A stretch of DNA of 41,732 bases from a bacterium. GTDB taxonomy: Bacteria > Actinomycetota > Acidimicrobiia > Spongiisociales > JAHEDJ01. The position numbers and the translations under genes are program-made. Of this stretch, positions 26,862-34,990 are shown piece by piece (within the stretch, counting starts at the first letter, position 1; the number at the start of each line of letters is the position of its first letter). The notes below the pieces were generated by a model. It ran no database searches, was not told the DNA's origin, and was given only the letters and a program-made list of their open reading frames with translations. Location: assembly GCA_024641325.1 (NCBI GenBank), contig JAHEDJ010000025.1, positions 1-41,732 on the forward strand, given 5' to 3'.

Positions 26862-27341
26862 ATGAGCGAAACGCCGTACAACGAGGCCGTCGGTCGGCGC
26901 TTGCGGTCGATCCGCAAGCAAAAGGGACTGTCTCTGCAAGACGTAGAGGCCAACTCAAAGCTTGAGTTCAAGGCGTCCGTACTCGGAGCGTATGAACGTG
27001 GCGAGCGAAGTCTGTCGCTTCCCAGGATGCAACGCCTGGCTTCGTTCTACGGGGTGCCGGTAGATCAACTGCTACCTCGTGACGATCTCTCAGCTCAAGC
27101 ATCCAATCACGGCATTCCCACCGGCGGGGTGAGCATCGATCTGAATCGGCTCGAGCACGACGAAACCACCGATGTGGTGGAACGGTTCATGCGGGCGATT
27201 CAAATCATGCGACAGGACTTCAACGGCCGCGTGCTGACAATTCGGTCGAGCGACCTGCGACTCCTGGCCGGCTTGCTTCATCAATCGGAAGAGTCTGTTG
27301 TCGATGTCCTTTCGACGCTTGGGGTCGAAGGAACGGCGTAA
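26862..27341 (+). CDS. bldD: BldD-family transcriptional regulator with c-di-GMP signature
   Basis: 159 residues from the ATG at 26862, preceded by AGGAGGG 7 nt away. The N-terminal HTH_XRE domain (5-72) reads GRRLRSIRKQKGLSLQDVE...ASVLGAYERGERSLSLPRMQRLASFYGVPVDQLLP, nearly the BldD pattern. The C-terminal domain carries RQD (117-119), eight residues, then RSSD (128-131), matching the RXD-X8-RXXD motif by which Streptomyces BldD binds c-di-GMP. It likely represses developmental or stationary-phase genes as a c-di-GMP-bound dimer. An intrinsic terminator follows, so it is monocistronic. The orthology claim rests on whole-length similarity recalled from BldD. Confidence 0.87.
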   Translation: MSETPYNEAVGRRLRSIRKQKGLSLQDVEANSKLEFKASVLGAYERGERSLSLPRMQRLASFYGVPVDQLLPRDDLSAQASNHGIPTGGVSIDLNRLEHDETTDVVERFMRAIQIMRQDFNGRVLTIRSSDLRLLAGLLHQSEESVVDVLSTLGVEGTA

Positions 27342-27346
27342 CTCGC

Positions 27347-27380
27347 AGCGCAGTCGTAGTCACTTCTGCGCTTCTTTTCT
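27347..27380 (+). terminator. Intrinsic terminator after the bldD-like gene
   Basis: Stem AGCGCAG (27347-27353) and CTGCGCT (27366-27372) with a 12-nt loop, then a T-rich tail TCTTTTCT (27373-27380). It begins 5 nt after the stop codon. Confidence 0.75.
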
Positions 27381-27398
27381 GCGCCATCAGGAGCATTA

Positions 27399-27731
27399 AT
27401 GCGTGATTGTGTTTTCTGCAAGATCGTTGCCGGTGAGATCCCTTCGTCGATGGTCGCCGAGACGGATCGGATCTACGCATTTCGTGACATCGAACCTCAC
27501 GCTCCAACTCACGTCCTGTTGGTGCCCAAGGAACATGTTCTCGACTCGGTTGCGGAACTCGGCGCAGACGACGCGGACTGGCTGGCTGAACTGATGGTTC
27601 TGGCAGCCCGGGTCGCCCGGGACGAAGGTCTCGAGGATGGCTGGCGAATCGTCACCAACGTTGGTCCTGCCGCCGGACAGACGGTATTTCACGTCCACTT
27701 TCATCTCATGGGTGGCTGGGCCGACCGCTGA
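27399..27731 (+). CDS. HIT family protein (HINT-like nucleotide phosphoramidase)
   Basis: 110 residues. CVFCKI near the N terminus, a substrate-binding core FRDIEPHAPTHVLLVPKEHV, and the catalytic histidine triad HVHFHLMGG at the C terminus. HINT proteins hydrolyse AMP-N-linked compounds. The ATG at 27399 has AGGAG 5 nt upstream. Its stop codon lies inside the left arm of a hairpin (27727-27770). Genes of this type often sit near ybeY-phoH in actinobacteria, as here. Confidence 0.95.
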   Translation: MRDCVFCKIVAGEIPSSMVAETDRIYAFRDIEPHAPTHVLLVPKEHVLDSVAELGADDADWLAELMVLAARVARDEGLEDGWRIVTNVGPAAGQTVFHVHFHLMGGWADR

Positions 27732-27770
27732 ACGGCGCCGACCGCCCGGCGCTGCGCCGAGACGTTCAGC
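27727..27770 (+). other. Long hairpin overlapping the HIT stop codon
   Basis: GCTGAACG (27727-27734) pairs with CGTTCAGC (27763-27770); inside it CGGCGC and GCGCCG also pair, giving a bulged stem. No T-run follows, so it may stabilise the 3' end or act with the next hairpin as a terminator. Confidence 0.6.
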
Positions 27771-27848
27771 AATACGAAGGTTGACGTGGTCGAGCAACTT
27801 GAGGTCGGGACGGCGGTGATCGAGGACCGGCGCGTTTGGGATTAGGAA

Positions 27849-27879
27849 CTCGAGGGCGCTCGAGGACGTTTTCTCTTTC
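27849..27879 (+). terminator. Hairpin with T-rich tail between HIT and phoH
   Basis: CTCGAG-GGCG-CTCGAG (27849-27864), then GACG and TTTTCTCTTTC. The tail is 4 nt from the stem, which makes it weaker than a classic terminator. Confidence 0.45.
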
Positions 27880-27899
27880 GAGATGAGCTTCGGATTCCC

Positions 27900-27905
27900 T
27901 ATACT
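27900..27905 (+). promoter_or_regulatory. Strong -10 (TATACT) for the phoH operon
   Basis: TATACT is the best -10 match in the window. TTCGAG at 27877-27882 is a weak -35 at 17-nt spacing. The predicted leader is about 32 nt and contains AGAGGA (27934-27939) before the TTG start at 27944. It would drive the chain phoH to era. Confidence 0.55.
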
Positions 27906-27943
27906 GCTGTTTCCCCCTATGCATACCTCCTGTAGAGGAATCA

Positions 27944-28930
27944 TTGCTATCTAGCGCATCTACTTCCGAGTTACGTTTGCGCGTCCCCAGCAATCACCTG
28001 ATGCTGGATCTCCTGGGAGAGCAGGACCAGTTTCTGCGACGCGTCGAGTCGGCCTTTCCAGAGGTCAAGATCGTCGCGCGCGGAAACGAGTTTCACGTGA
28101 GTGGTCCCGAGCAGCACGCTGCCAACGCGCACACGGTCCTTTCCGAGCTGTTGCTGGTCGTGCAGGAGGATCAGCGGCTCGACGGGGAACAGGTTGATCG
28201 AGTTGTGCAAATGGTCCGCGATGAGGTTCCGAGTCCTTCGGGTGTCTTTTCGTCCGGGATTCCCGTCGGGGGCGGGAGGATCATCCGCCCCAAAACCCTC
28301 GGTCAGCGCAAATACATTGACGCTATCCACGATGCGACCGTCGTGTTCGGTATCGGACCGGCGGGTACCGGCAAGACCTATCTGGCGATGGCTACTGCAG
28401 TCGAGGCTCTGCGATCGGGAGCGTCCCGGCGCATTCTGCTGACCCGGCCGGCTGTGGAAGCCGGAGAGCGGCTCGGCTTCTTGCCCGGCGATTTGTCGGC
28501 CAAGATCGATCCCTATCTACGACCCCTCTACGATGCTCTCTACGACATGCTGGGCGCCGATGAGACTGCCAGGCTCATGGAACACGGAACCATAGAGATC
28601 GCTCCACTTGCCTACATGCGCGGGCGTACTCTCAACGACGCTTACGTGATTCTCGATGAAGCGCAGAACACGTCACCCGAGCAAATGAAGATGTTTCTGA
28701 CCCGTTTGGGGTTCAATTCGAAAATGGTGATCACAGGAGACGTCACCCAGATCGATCTTCCTTCCGGAAGAGGTTCGGGTCTCAAACTGGTGCGCGGGAT
28801 TCTGCACGGGATTCCGGGAATCTCGTTCGTGGAACTGACGGCCCGTGATGTCGTTCGAGCGAAGATTGTCGCCGACATTGTCGAGGCGTACGGTCGCCAC
28901 GACGAGAACGGGAACGGGAACGACGCATGA
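27944..28930 (+). CDS. phoH: PhoH-like ATPase
   Basis: 328 residues. An N-terminal KH-like portion (10-75) precedes the PhoH ATPase core: Walker A GPAGTGKT (138-145), TRPAVEAGERLGFLPGDL, Walker B VILDEAQN, and MVITGDVTQIDLP. It is a predicted RNA-linked ATPase. The start is TTG with AGAGGA upstream. The stop overlaps the next ATG (ATGA), and PhoH with YbeY two genes on is a widespread RNA-metabolism pair. Confidence 0.95.
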   Translation: MLSSASTSELRLRVPSNHLMLDLLGEQDQFLRRVESAFPEVKIVARGNEFHVSGPEQHAANAHTVLSELLLVVQEDQRLDGEQVDRVVQMVRDEVPSPSGVFSSGIPVGGGRIIRPKTLGQRKYIDAIHDATVVFGIGPAGTGKTYLAMATAVEALRSGASRRILLTRPAVEAGERLGFLPGDLSAKIDPYLRPLYDALYDMLGADETARLMEHGTIEIAPLAYMRGRTLNDAYVILDEAQNTSPEQMKMFLTRLGFNSKMVITGDVTQIDLPSGRGSGLKLVRGILHGIPGISFVELTARDVVRAKIVADIVEAYGRHDENGNGNDA

Positions 28931-31584
28931 GTTTCCTGGGAAATCGGGTTGGTCTGGGTCGCGCTGCAGTACTCGTGGTCACGATATTGTTCGCGTTCGG
29001 TTTGTTGGCCCTGGGTCAAGAGACCAGTGAATTCAATCTAACCATCAGCGGTGTCTCGCCAAAGACCTTCCAGGTCGATCCCGAGGGCGACGAGATCTCG
29101 GTGGAAGATCCGGAACTAACCGCCGCTGCCCGTGCCGCGGCATCCGCAGCAGTAGAGCCGGTGACCAGTGTGAGTCCCGAGACCAATCAATTGGTGCTCG
29201 CGGATATTCAGCAGGTATTCGACACTGTTCGGGAAGGAGTGTTCCTTCCTGAGGAGGAGTTGACGACGTCGACCACACTGCCGGTACCCGAGATCACTAC
29301 GACTACGACAACTACTACCACCCTGCCGACCGATACAACGGTTCCGTCCGAAGACCCGACGACGACCACTCTGCCGCCCGAGCCGGCGACGACCACCATT
29401 TCAGGGGTTCTGTTCATCGATGCCGACAACCTCGGGGTCGATGCCAACGGCGTGTACAACCCGGAAGAAGGTGACCTGCCACTCCCGTCTGTGACTGTCA
29501 GCATCACCGACTTCACGGGTGAGGTTTTCCAGGTTAATACCGACTCGGTGGGCGCCTTCGAACTCAGCGGGGTTCTAGTTGGGACCGTTTATCCGCGCCT
29601 CGACCTGAGCGACGTTCCCGATCACTTCCAGTTCTCCACCGAGCCGTGGCCCTCGGAGTTGACGGCCAAAGAGGGAACACCGGTTGAGCTCGATCCAGTT
29701 GGCTTTGCGCCGCAGCTCACCACCCTCGATACACAACGCGCCGTTCTCGGCGAGTCGACACTGCTCGACACGGAAACAATCGAGACCTTGATCCGGCTCG
29801 CTACAGACGACGTAATGCGCACCCAGGCCGGTCGCTCGGCCCACCTCGATGCAGTAGAGGCGGCGGCCGTCGATAGAGCAAATGAGCTGCTTGCTTCAGG
29901 TTTGGATGCAGAACAAGTCACGACCGCGAAAAGGCAACTGCGCGATGCTCCCCCCCTCGTGCGGCTCGACGGTGAAATCAATGATCTCGCGGGCGAGGCG
30001 GCGGCCGCCGTGGTCAGCGAGTACCTGACGGCCAATGTGCAGTTCGACCTGGCCGCCACGGAGGCGGCCCGGGTTGAAGCGGCCGATGCCGTCGAGCCGG
30101 TGATGGTTACCTATATTCCCGGTGAGGTCATCGTGGACAAGAACGAAGTCCTCACGGCCGCAGATTTCAATGCCATCGACTCGGCGGGTCTGAATGATCC
30201 GTCGACATTCGAGTATTACCAGCTAGCGGCCGTCGTTGCGCTGACGGTCATCGTCGTGTCCATCTATCTGGCGCGTTTCCGGCCCGCTTTCTGGGGAGCC
30301 GGGCGGAGAGTTGCCCTTTTCGGGATACTGATTGTGCTGGCCGCGGCCGGGGCGCGGGGCGCCGTGGCCATGGCGTCGGTGTTCGACGTTCTCGACGGGC
30401 TGGCCGGATATGCGGTCCCGGCCGCGGCCCTCGGATTCATGGCCGCGATCCTCTTTGATCCCAGAATCGGCGTGCTCATTGCCCTGGTGACTTCTGTGCT
30501 GACCGCACTCGCCACGGGTGACGCCGGTTTCGCTGTTTTCGCGCTCGTCTCTGCCATGGCTCCGATTCTCTTCGTGTCCTCGATCTCGACGCGCGGGGAT
30601 CTGCGTCGGGCCATTCTCTATTCGTCGGTGGCGGTCGCGATCGTCGCAGCTCTCGTGTCATGGTTTTTCCATAGCCCGGGAGCGGACAGTCCCGCCTCCA
30701 TCGTGGCCCAGGCGACAACTGTCGCTTTTGTGACGACGATCGGCACCAGTCTCGTAGCCTTGGCGGCGCTGTCGTTCTTCGAAGTGATGTTCGACATCAC
30801 GACAACGTTACGGTTGCTCGACGTAATCGACCGCAACCATCCGGCTCTTCAGCTTCTTCAGGAGAAGGCCTGGGGTTCCTTCAACCATTCGTTGATGGTC
30901 GGAACGCTCGTCGACAAGGCTGCCAGATCGATTGGCGCCAACAACCTGCTGGCTCTGGCAGCCGCCTACTACCACGATCTCGGTAAGACGGCGAGCCCTA
31001 CTCACTTCATCGAGAACCAGTTCGGGATTTCGAACCCTCACAATCTTCTTCCCCCGGAAGAGTCGGCCGAGCTGATTCGCAATCATGTTCTCGACGGTGT
31101 TCAGCTGGCGAAGCAATACCGAATCCCTAGTGAGGTCGCCGAGGGTATCGTTTCGCACCACGGTGACGGCATCATGCAGTTCTTCTATCAGAAGGCGCTG
31201 GACCAATACGGCGCAGAGAATGTGGACGTCGAAACCTACCGACATGCAGGTCACAAACCGCGCGCCAAGGAAATGGCGATCCTGATGATGGCCGACGCGT
31301 TGGAAGGCGCATGCCGGGCGGTGTTCCAGGATGAGGATCCGTCGCCGGAGAGCATCCGGGAAGTCTGTGATCGGATCGTCGGAGAAAAGGTTGCAGACGG
31401 ACAACTGGATGACAGCGAGCTCACTATGGGTGATCTCACGAACGTGAAAGAAGCGTTCGTCGACGCACTCATCGGGCATTACCACCAGCGGATCCCCTAT
31501 CCGAATTTCCCGGGTACCGGCCAGACGCTTTCGGAGGCTGAGGACGGAAGTGTGGATGCAATCGCCGGCGAGGATCTCCCATGA
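28927..31584 (+). CDS. pgpH: 7TM-HD phosphohydrolase (PgpH/YqfF-like) with inserted extracellular domain
   Basis: 885 residues. One N-terminal helix (12-30), an extracytoplasmic region (31-430), about seven helices (430-640), then the HD domain with NHSLMVG (His654), YYHDLGKT (His683-Asp684), SHHGDGI and MADALEG. Intact members of this family hydrolyse c-di-AMP. The extracytoplasmic part is unusual: a Thr/Pro-rich linker (112-157) leads into ISGVLFIDADNLGVDANG...LPLPSVTVSITD (158-240), which resembles an SdrD_B calcium-binding or carboxypeptidase-regulatory beta-sandwich; the 7TMR-HDED portion resumes after it. The ATG overlaps the phoH stop; ybeY overlaps its stop. Confidence 0.93.
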   Translation: MSFLGNRVGLGRAAVLVVTILFAFGLLALGQETSEFNLTISGVSPKTFQVDPEGDEISVEDPELTAAARAAASAAVEPVTSVSPETNQLVLADIQQVFDTVREGVFLPEEELTTSTTLPVPEITTTTTTTTTLPTDTTVPSEDPTTTTLPPEPATTTISGVLFIDADNLGVDANGVYNPEEGDLPLPSVTVSITDFTGEVFQVNTDSVGAFELSGVLVGTVYPRLDLSDVPDHFQFSTEPWPSELTAKEGTPVELDPVGFAPQLTTLDTQRAVLGESTLLDTETIETLIRLATDDVMRTQAGRSAHLDAVEAAAVDRANELLASGLDAEQVTTAKRQLRDAPPLVRLDGEINDLAGEAAAAVVSEYLTANVQFDLAATEAARVEAADAVEPVMVTYIPGEVIVDKNEVLTAADFNAIDSAGLNDPSTFEYYQLAAVVALTVIVVSIYLARFRPAFWGAGRRVALFGILIVLAAAGARGAVAMASVFDVLDGLAGYAVPAAALGFMAAILFDPRIGVLIALVTSVLTALATGDAGFAVFALVSAMAPILFVSSISTRGDLRRAILYSSVAVAIVAALVSWFFHSPGADSPASIVAQATTVAFVTTIGTSLVALAALSFFEVMFDITTTLRLLDVIDRNHPALQLLQEKAWGSFNHSLMVGTLVDKAARSIGANNLLALAAAYYHDLGKTASPTHFIENQFGISNPHNLLPPEESAELIRNHVLDGVQLAKQYRIPSEVAEGIVSHHGDGIMQFFYQKALDQYGAENVDVETYRHAGHKPRAKEMAILMMADALEGACRAVFQDEDPSPESIREVCDRIVGEKVADGQLDDSELTMGDLTNVKEAFVDALIGHYHQRIPYPNFPGTGQTLSEAEDGSVDAIAGEDLP
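29260..29397 (+). repeat. Low-complexity ACN-codon tract (Thr-rich linker of the PgpH-like protein)
   Basis: Codons 112-157 of the 7TM-HD gene are mainly Thr (ACG/ACT/ACA/ACC), with a run of about nine Thr at 124-132. Codons are mixed, so this is protein-level selection rather than a simple trinucleotide expansion. Confidence 0.8.
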
Positions 31585-32045
31585 ATGTGTTTTTTGCAGA
31601 CGAACAGGACGAACCCCTGCCCGCCGATGATCTCCGGCATATCGCCGCGGTCGTCATGGAGGCCGAGGGTCTTGCTCCGAATACCGAGGTAACCGTGTTG
31701 GCCGTCGCCGACGAGCAGATGGCCGACTACAACGAACGGTTCATGTCACGGGAGGGGCCGACGGACGTTCTGGCCTTTCCGATTGAGCAACTGAAGCCCG
31801 GTCATGTTCCCGCACCTCCGGTGAACGGTCCGCCGCTGAATCTCGGCGATGTGATCGTCGCTCCGGCGTACATCAAGAGACAGGCCGCAGCGCGTCAGGT
31901 GGCATATGACGATGAACTGGCGTTGATGGTCACGCACGGCATCCTGCATCTGCTGGGCTACGACCACAAAGAAGACACCGACGCCAATGCGATGGAGACA
32001 CGAGAGGTGCAGCTGCTCAAGATGGTAGGTCGAACTCGCCCATGA
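31581..32045 (+). CDS. ybeY: Endoribonuclease YbeY
   Basis: 154 residues. The zinc motif HGILHLLGYDH near the C terminus and FMSREGPTDVLAFP are diagnostic. YbeY matures 16S rRNA 3' ends and takes part in ribosome quality control. The loop LKPGHVPAPPVNGPPLNLGD is slightly longer than in E. coli. ATGA overlaps on both sides (pgpH-like, corC-like) place it in one translation unit. Confidence 0.97.
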   Translation: MNVFFADEQDEPLPADDLRHIAAVVMEAEGLAPNTEVTVLAVADEQMADYNERFMSREGPTDVLAFPIEQLKPGHVPAPPVNGPPLNLGDVIVAPAYIKRQAAARQVAYDDELALMVTHGILHLLGYDHKEDTDANAMETREVQLLKMVGRTRP

Positions 32046-33217
32046 TCACCCTCGCGTTGGCTGTTTCGTTCCTGCTGTTGCTGGTGGCCGCCGCCTTGCG
32101 TGCAGGAGGGGCTTCGCTGGTTTCAACTCCAAGAGCCGATGCTCTTCACGATGCGGCTGAGGGTGATCAGCGGGCGTCGACGGTCGCTGAGCTCCTCGAC
32201 GATCGCAGTCGGATTCAACCAGCGATCGGAATGGTGCACTCGGCCACCCTTGTTGCTGCGGTTCTTCCGGCTGCCTGGGCGATGGCCGACAGCGCCAGCG
32301 GCTGGTCGTTTGCTCTGGTTCTAACCGGACTCGGAATAGCGGTGATTCTGGTTGGAGACGTGCTTCCTCGCTCATTCGGACGGCACAACCCGCGCAGCCT
32401 CGCATACCGGCTGGCTCCACTCCTGAAATGGGCCGTTGCCATAGGCGGCCGGGCGTCTGATTTCCTTCTCGAGGAAGAAGAAGACGCAGAGGAGGAGATC
32501 GAGCAGGACGCTCAGGATCGCGAGGAGATCGAGCTGATCAGCAGCGTTCTCGACTTCTCCGACACCATCGTTCGCGAAGTGATGGTGCCCAGGACCGACA
32601 TGGTCACGATTCGCGAGAACGACGTGAGCGATCTGGCGGTCGACGTTGTCGTAGAGCACGGATACTCCCGTCTCCCGGTGACAGGCGAGGGGTTCGACGA
32701 CATTCGGGGAATCGTCTACGCCAAAGACCTGCTGCGATTTCTCGATGAGGGTTCGATGCCCAGTTTGGTCTCCCAACTCATGAGGCCTGCCTACTTCGTT
32801 CCTGAGACCAAAAGGGTTTCTGATCTCCTGCGCGACATGCAGTCGGGCAAGGTGCACATCGCCGTCGTCGTTGACGAATTCGGCGGGACGGCGGGAATCG
32901 TGACGATCGAAGATCTGATCGAGGAACTGGTCGGGGAGATCGTCGACGAGCACGACACTGAGGAGGCGATGGTCGAAGTCGCCGCCGACGGGAGCCTCCT
33001 GGTCGATGCTCGCCTGGCGGTAGAGGCACTGAGTGAGCTCGTCGGCGTGGCCCTCCCTGATGAGGAATGGGATACCGTCGGAGGACTCGTGCTTGGCCTT
33101 GCCGGACGGGTACCCCGTGAGTCGGAGACATTTGAGGTGGAAGGCGTCATGCTCACGGCAACACGAGTTCAGGGCCGGCGAATCGCGCAAGTCAACGTTA
33201 CGCCCCCGACATCATGA
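32042..33217 (+). CDS. CNNM/CorC-type membrane protein with CBS pair
   Basis: 391 residues. A shortened N-terminal DUF21 membrane domain (about 1-135), a strongly acidic segment LEEEEDAEEEIEQDAQ, then the CBS pair (MVPRTDMVTIRENDVSDLAVDVVVEHGYSRLPV...AVVVDEFGGTAGIVTIEDLIEELVGEIVDEHD) and a CorC_HlyC domain (about 320-390). Relatives export or regulate Mg2+, or are labelled hemolysin. It lies between ybeY and era with ATGA overlaps. Substrate is unproven. Confidence 0.93.
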   Translation: MITLALAVSFLLLLVAAALRAGGASLVSTPRADALHDAAEGDQRASTVAELLDDRSRIQPAIGMVHSATLVAAVLPAAWAMADSASGWSFALVLTGLGIAVILVGDVLPRSFGRHNPRSLAYRLAPLLKWAVAIGGRASDFLLEEEEDAEEEIEQDAQDREEIELISSVLDFSDTIVREVMVPRTDMVTIRENDVSDLAVDVVVEHGYSRLPVTGEGFDDIRGIVYAKDLLRFLDEGSMPSLVSQLMRPAYFVPETKRVSDLLRDMQSGKVHIAVVVDEFGGTAGIVTIEDLIEELVGEIVDEHDTEEAMVEVAADGSLLVDARLAVEALSELVGVALPDEEWDTVGGLVLGLAGRVPRESETFEVEGVMLTATRVQGRRIAQVNVTPPTS

Positions 33218-34113
33218 CCCGCTCGGGCTTCGTAGCCGTCGTTGGAAGACCTAACGTCGGGAAGTCGACTCTGGTCAACGCGCTGGTCGGGAGCAAAGTT
33301 GCGATCACTTCCAAACGCCCCCAGACAACGCGCAATCGGATCCGCGGCGTCGTCACCCGCCGGGATGACCAGGGTGAGCCCGAATCGCAGGTCGTACTCG
33401 TAGACACGCCCGGGTTACACAAGCCGAAGACTGCACTCGGGGAGCGACTCAACGCACTCGTGTACGGCACGCTCGCCGAATCGGACGTCAACCTCTTCTT
33501 GCTGGATGCCTTGCAGCCTGTGGGGCCCGGCGACCGGCTGATCGCCGAACGTCTGGACGCGGCCGGCACCCCGGTCGTGGTTGTGGTCAACAAGATTGAC
33601 ATCGCGCCCAAGGCGGTGGTGGCTGAACGACTGATTGAAGCGGCCGCCTGGGACTTCGACGCTTACGTGCCTGCCAGTGCTCTCGAGAACGAAGCCCTGG
33701 AACCGGTCATGGATGAGCTGATCGCCCGTTTGCCCGAGGGCCCACTCTTCTTCCCGCCGGATGCGGTGTCGGATCAGCCCGAATATCAGCTCGTTGGAGA
33801 AATCGTCCGTGAGAAGTTCCTCGATCGTTTGCGAGACGAGCTGCCCCATAGCCTGACCGTGGTTGTACGCGAGATGGAGGAGCGCGAGTCCGGCACGCTC
33901 TATGTCGACGCGGTGGCTGTGGTCGAGCGCTCATCCCAGAAGGGGATCATCATCGGCAAGGGCGGTGAGATGCTGCGTACGGCGGGCTCTGAGGCCCGGG
34001 CAGAACTCGAGACTATCTTCGGGACGAAGGTCTTTCTCGATCTCCGCGTGAGAGTCGAGAAGGACTGGCAGCAGCAGCCGGAGTTGCTCGATCGGCTCGG
34101 GTTTCCGGGATAG
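33214..34113 (+). CDS. era: GTPase Era
   Basis: 299 residues. G1 GRPNVGKST (11-19), G2 KRPQTTRNRIRG, G3 DTPGLHKPK, G4 NKID, G5 PASAL, then a C-terminal KH domain with GIIIGKGGEMLRTAGSEAR. Era binds the 3' end of 16S rRNA and helps 30S assembly. The ATG overlaps the corC-like stop. Last gene of the phoH chain; a hairpin follows before a convergent gene. Confidence 0.98.
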   Translation: MTRSGFVAVVGRPNVGKSTLVNALVGSKVAITSKRPQTTRNRIRGVVTRRDDQGEPESQVVLVDTPGLHKPKTALGERLNALVYGTLAESDVNLFLLDALQPVGPGDRLIAERLDAAGTPVVVVVNKIDIAPKAVVAERLIEAAAWDFDAYVPASALENEALEPVMDELIARLPEGPLFFPPDAVSDQPEYQLVGEIVREKFLDRLRDELPHSLTVVVREMEERESGTLYVDAVAVVERSSQKGIIIGKGGEMLRTAGSEARAELETIFGTKVFLDLRVRVEKDWQQQPELLDRLGFPG

Positions 34114-34124
34114 TCCGTCACCGG

Positions 34125-34142
34125 CGGCCGAGCCTTCGGCCG
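34125..34142. terminator. Hairpin between convergent era and PCD-like genes
   Basis: CGGCCGA-GCCT-TCGGCCG, a perfect 7-bp stem with a 4-nt loop, lies 12 nt after era and abuts the stop of the minus-strand gene. No T-run on either strand; probably a bidirectional 3' structure. Confidence 0.5.
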
Positions 34143-34430
34143 TTAGGCCTCGACGATCAGCTTCTCGATCGCCGTTGCGAGATTCGTGTCCTTGGCGGTC
34201 AAACCACCTTCGTCGTGCGTCGACAGCGCAATCGTCACCCGGTTCCAGCGGATGTCTATGTCCGGATGGTGGAAGGCTTCCTCTGCCAACTGAGCGACAC
34301 GAGTTACGAACCCGATGGATTGAACGAAGTCAGTGAACTCAAAGGTTCGCGAGAGGGTCTCACCGTCGATTGCCCAAGCGGGATGGTGAGAGAGAAACAC
34401 CGATCGTTCATTTGCCTGCAGAATTACCAT
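34143..34430 (-). CDS. Pterin-4a-carbinolamine dehydratase (PCD/DCoH-like)
   Basis: 95 residues from the ATG at 34430, the normal family length; a GTG at 34493 would add 21 residues without family resemblance. The core matches: FTDFVQSIGFVTRVAQLAEEAFHHPDIDIRWNRVTIALSTHDEGGLTAKDTNLA, including the catalytic HHPD and TH-x-GLT motifs. PCD recycles the cofactor of aromatic amino acid hydroxylases, but many bacterial members have no such partner. The start lacks an SD. Divergent from DinB; convergent with era. Confidence 0.88.
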   Translation of the reverse strand: MVILQANERSVFLSHHPAWAIDGETLSRTFEFTDFVQSIGFVTRVAQLAEEAFHHPDIDIRWNRVTIALSTHDEGGLTAKDTNLATAIEKLIVEA

Positions 34431-34483
34431 CAAACAAGTCTCGCACGGTTCGCGATTTGCGAAATGCCAGAAGCCAGTTGCCC

Positions 34484-34489
34484 TATCCT
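34484..34489 (+). promoter_or_regulatory. -10-like TATCCT for the leaderless DinB gene
   Basis: TATCCT is 6 nt before the ATG at 34496, which has no SD. No good -35 is visible. Confidence 0.45.
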
Positions 34490-34495
34490 CCACGC

Positions 34496-34990
34496 ATGCC
34501 CGACCTCAACACCCCTGAGAAGGAAACGCTCGCCCGCTACCTGGATACCTACCGCGAAATCATTGTTCATAAGGCCGCCGGAGTTGACCGAGAGGCGGCC
34601 GTTCGCCCGATGGTCCCGTCGGGGACGTCACTGCTCGGCATTGTCAAGCACATGGCCTACGTCGAGCGCTGGTGGTTCCAAGCGGTCGTTGGGCAGCGCG
34701 ATGTCGTCTTCCCATGGTCTGACAACGATCCCGATGCGGACTGGCGGATCGAGGATGGAGAGTCGGTCGAGTCTGTCGTCGAGCTATATCAGCATGAGTG
34801 CACCGAAAGCCGGGCGATCGTGGACGGATTGGGTTCGCTCGAAGACGTGTTCCCCGCCGGGGATGCCCCCATCTCTGCCCGCAGGGTCCTCGTCCACATG
34901 CTCGAGGAAACTGCCCGGCACGCCGGCCACGCGGACATACTTCGTGAGCTGATCGATGGTTCGACCGGTTGGGGTCCTGAGGGGGCCTAA
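34496..34990 (+). CDS. DinB-superfamily protein (DUF664)
   Basis: 164 residues. A four-helix bundle with the metal-binding His pattern: HMAYVERWWFQ in helix 2 and HMLEETARHAGHADILREL in helix 4. Related actinobacterial proteins include mycothiol-dependent enzymes, but no partner indicates a substrate here. The ATG at 34496 reproduces the domain start. The TAA stop overlaps the convergent stop of the AlkP-like gene by 3 bases (CTAA). Confidence 0.88.
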   Translation: MPDLNTPEKETLARYLDTYREIIVHKAAGVDREAAVRPMVPSGTSLLGIVKHMAYVERWWFQAVVGQRDVVFPWSDNDPDADWRIEDGESVESVVELYQHECTESRAIVDGLGSLEDVFPAGDAPISARRVLVHMLEETARHAGHADILRELIDGSTGWGPEGA

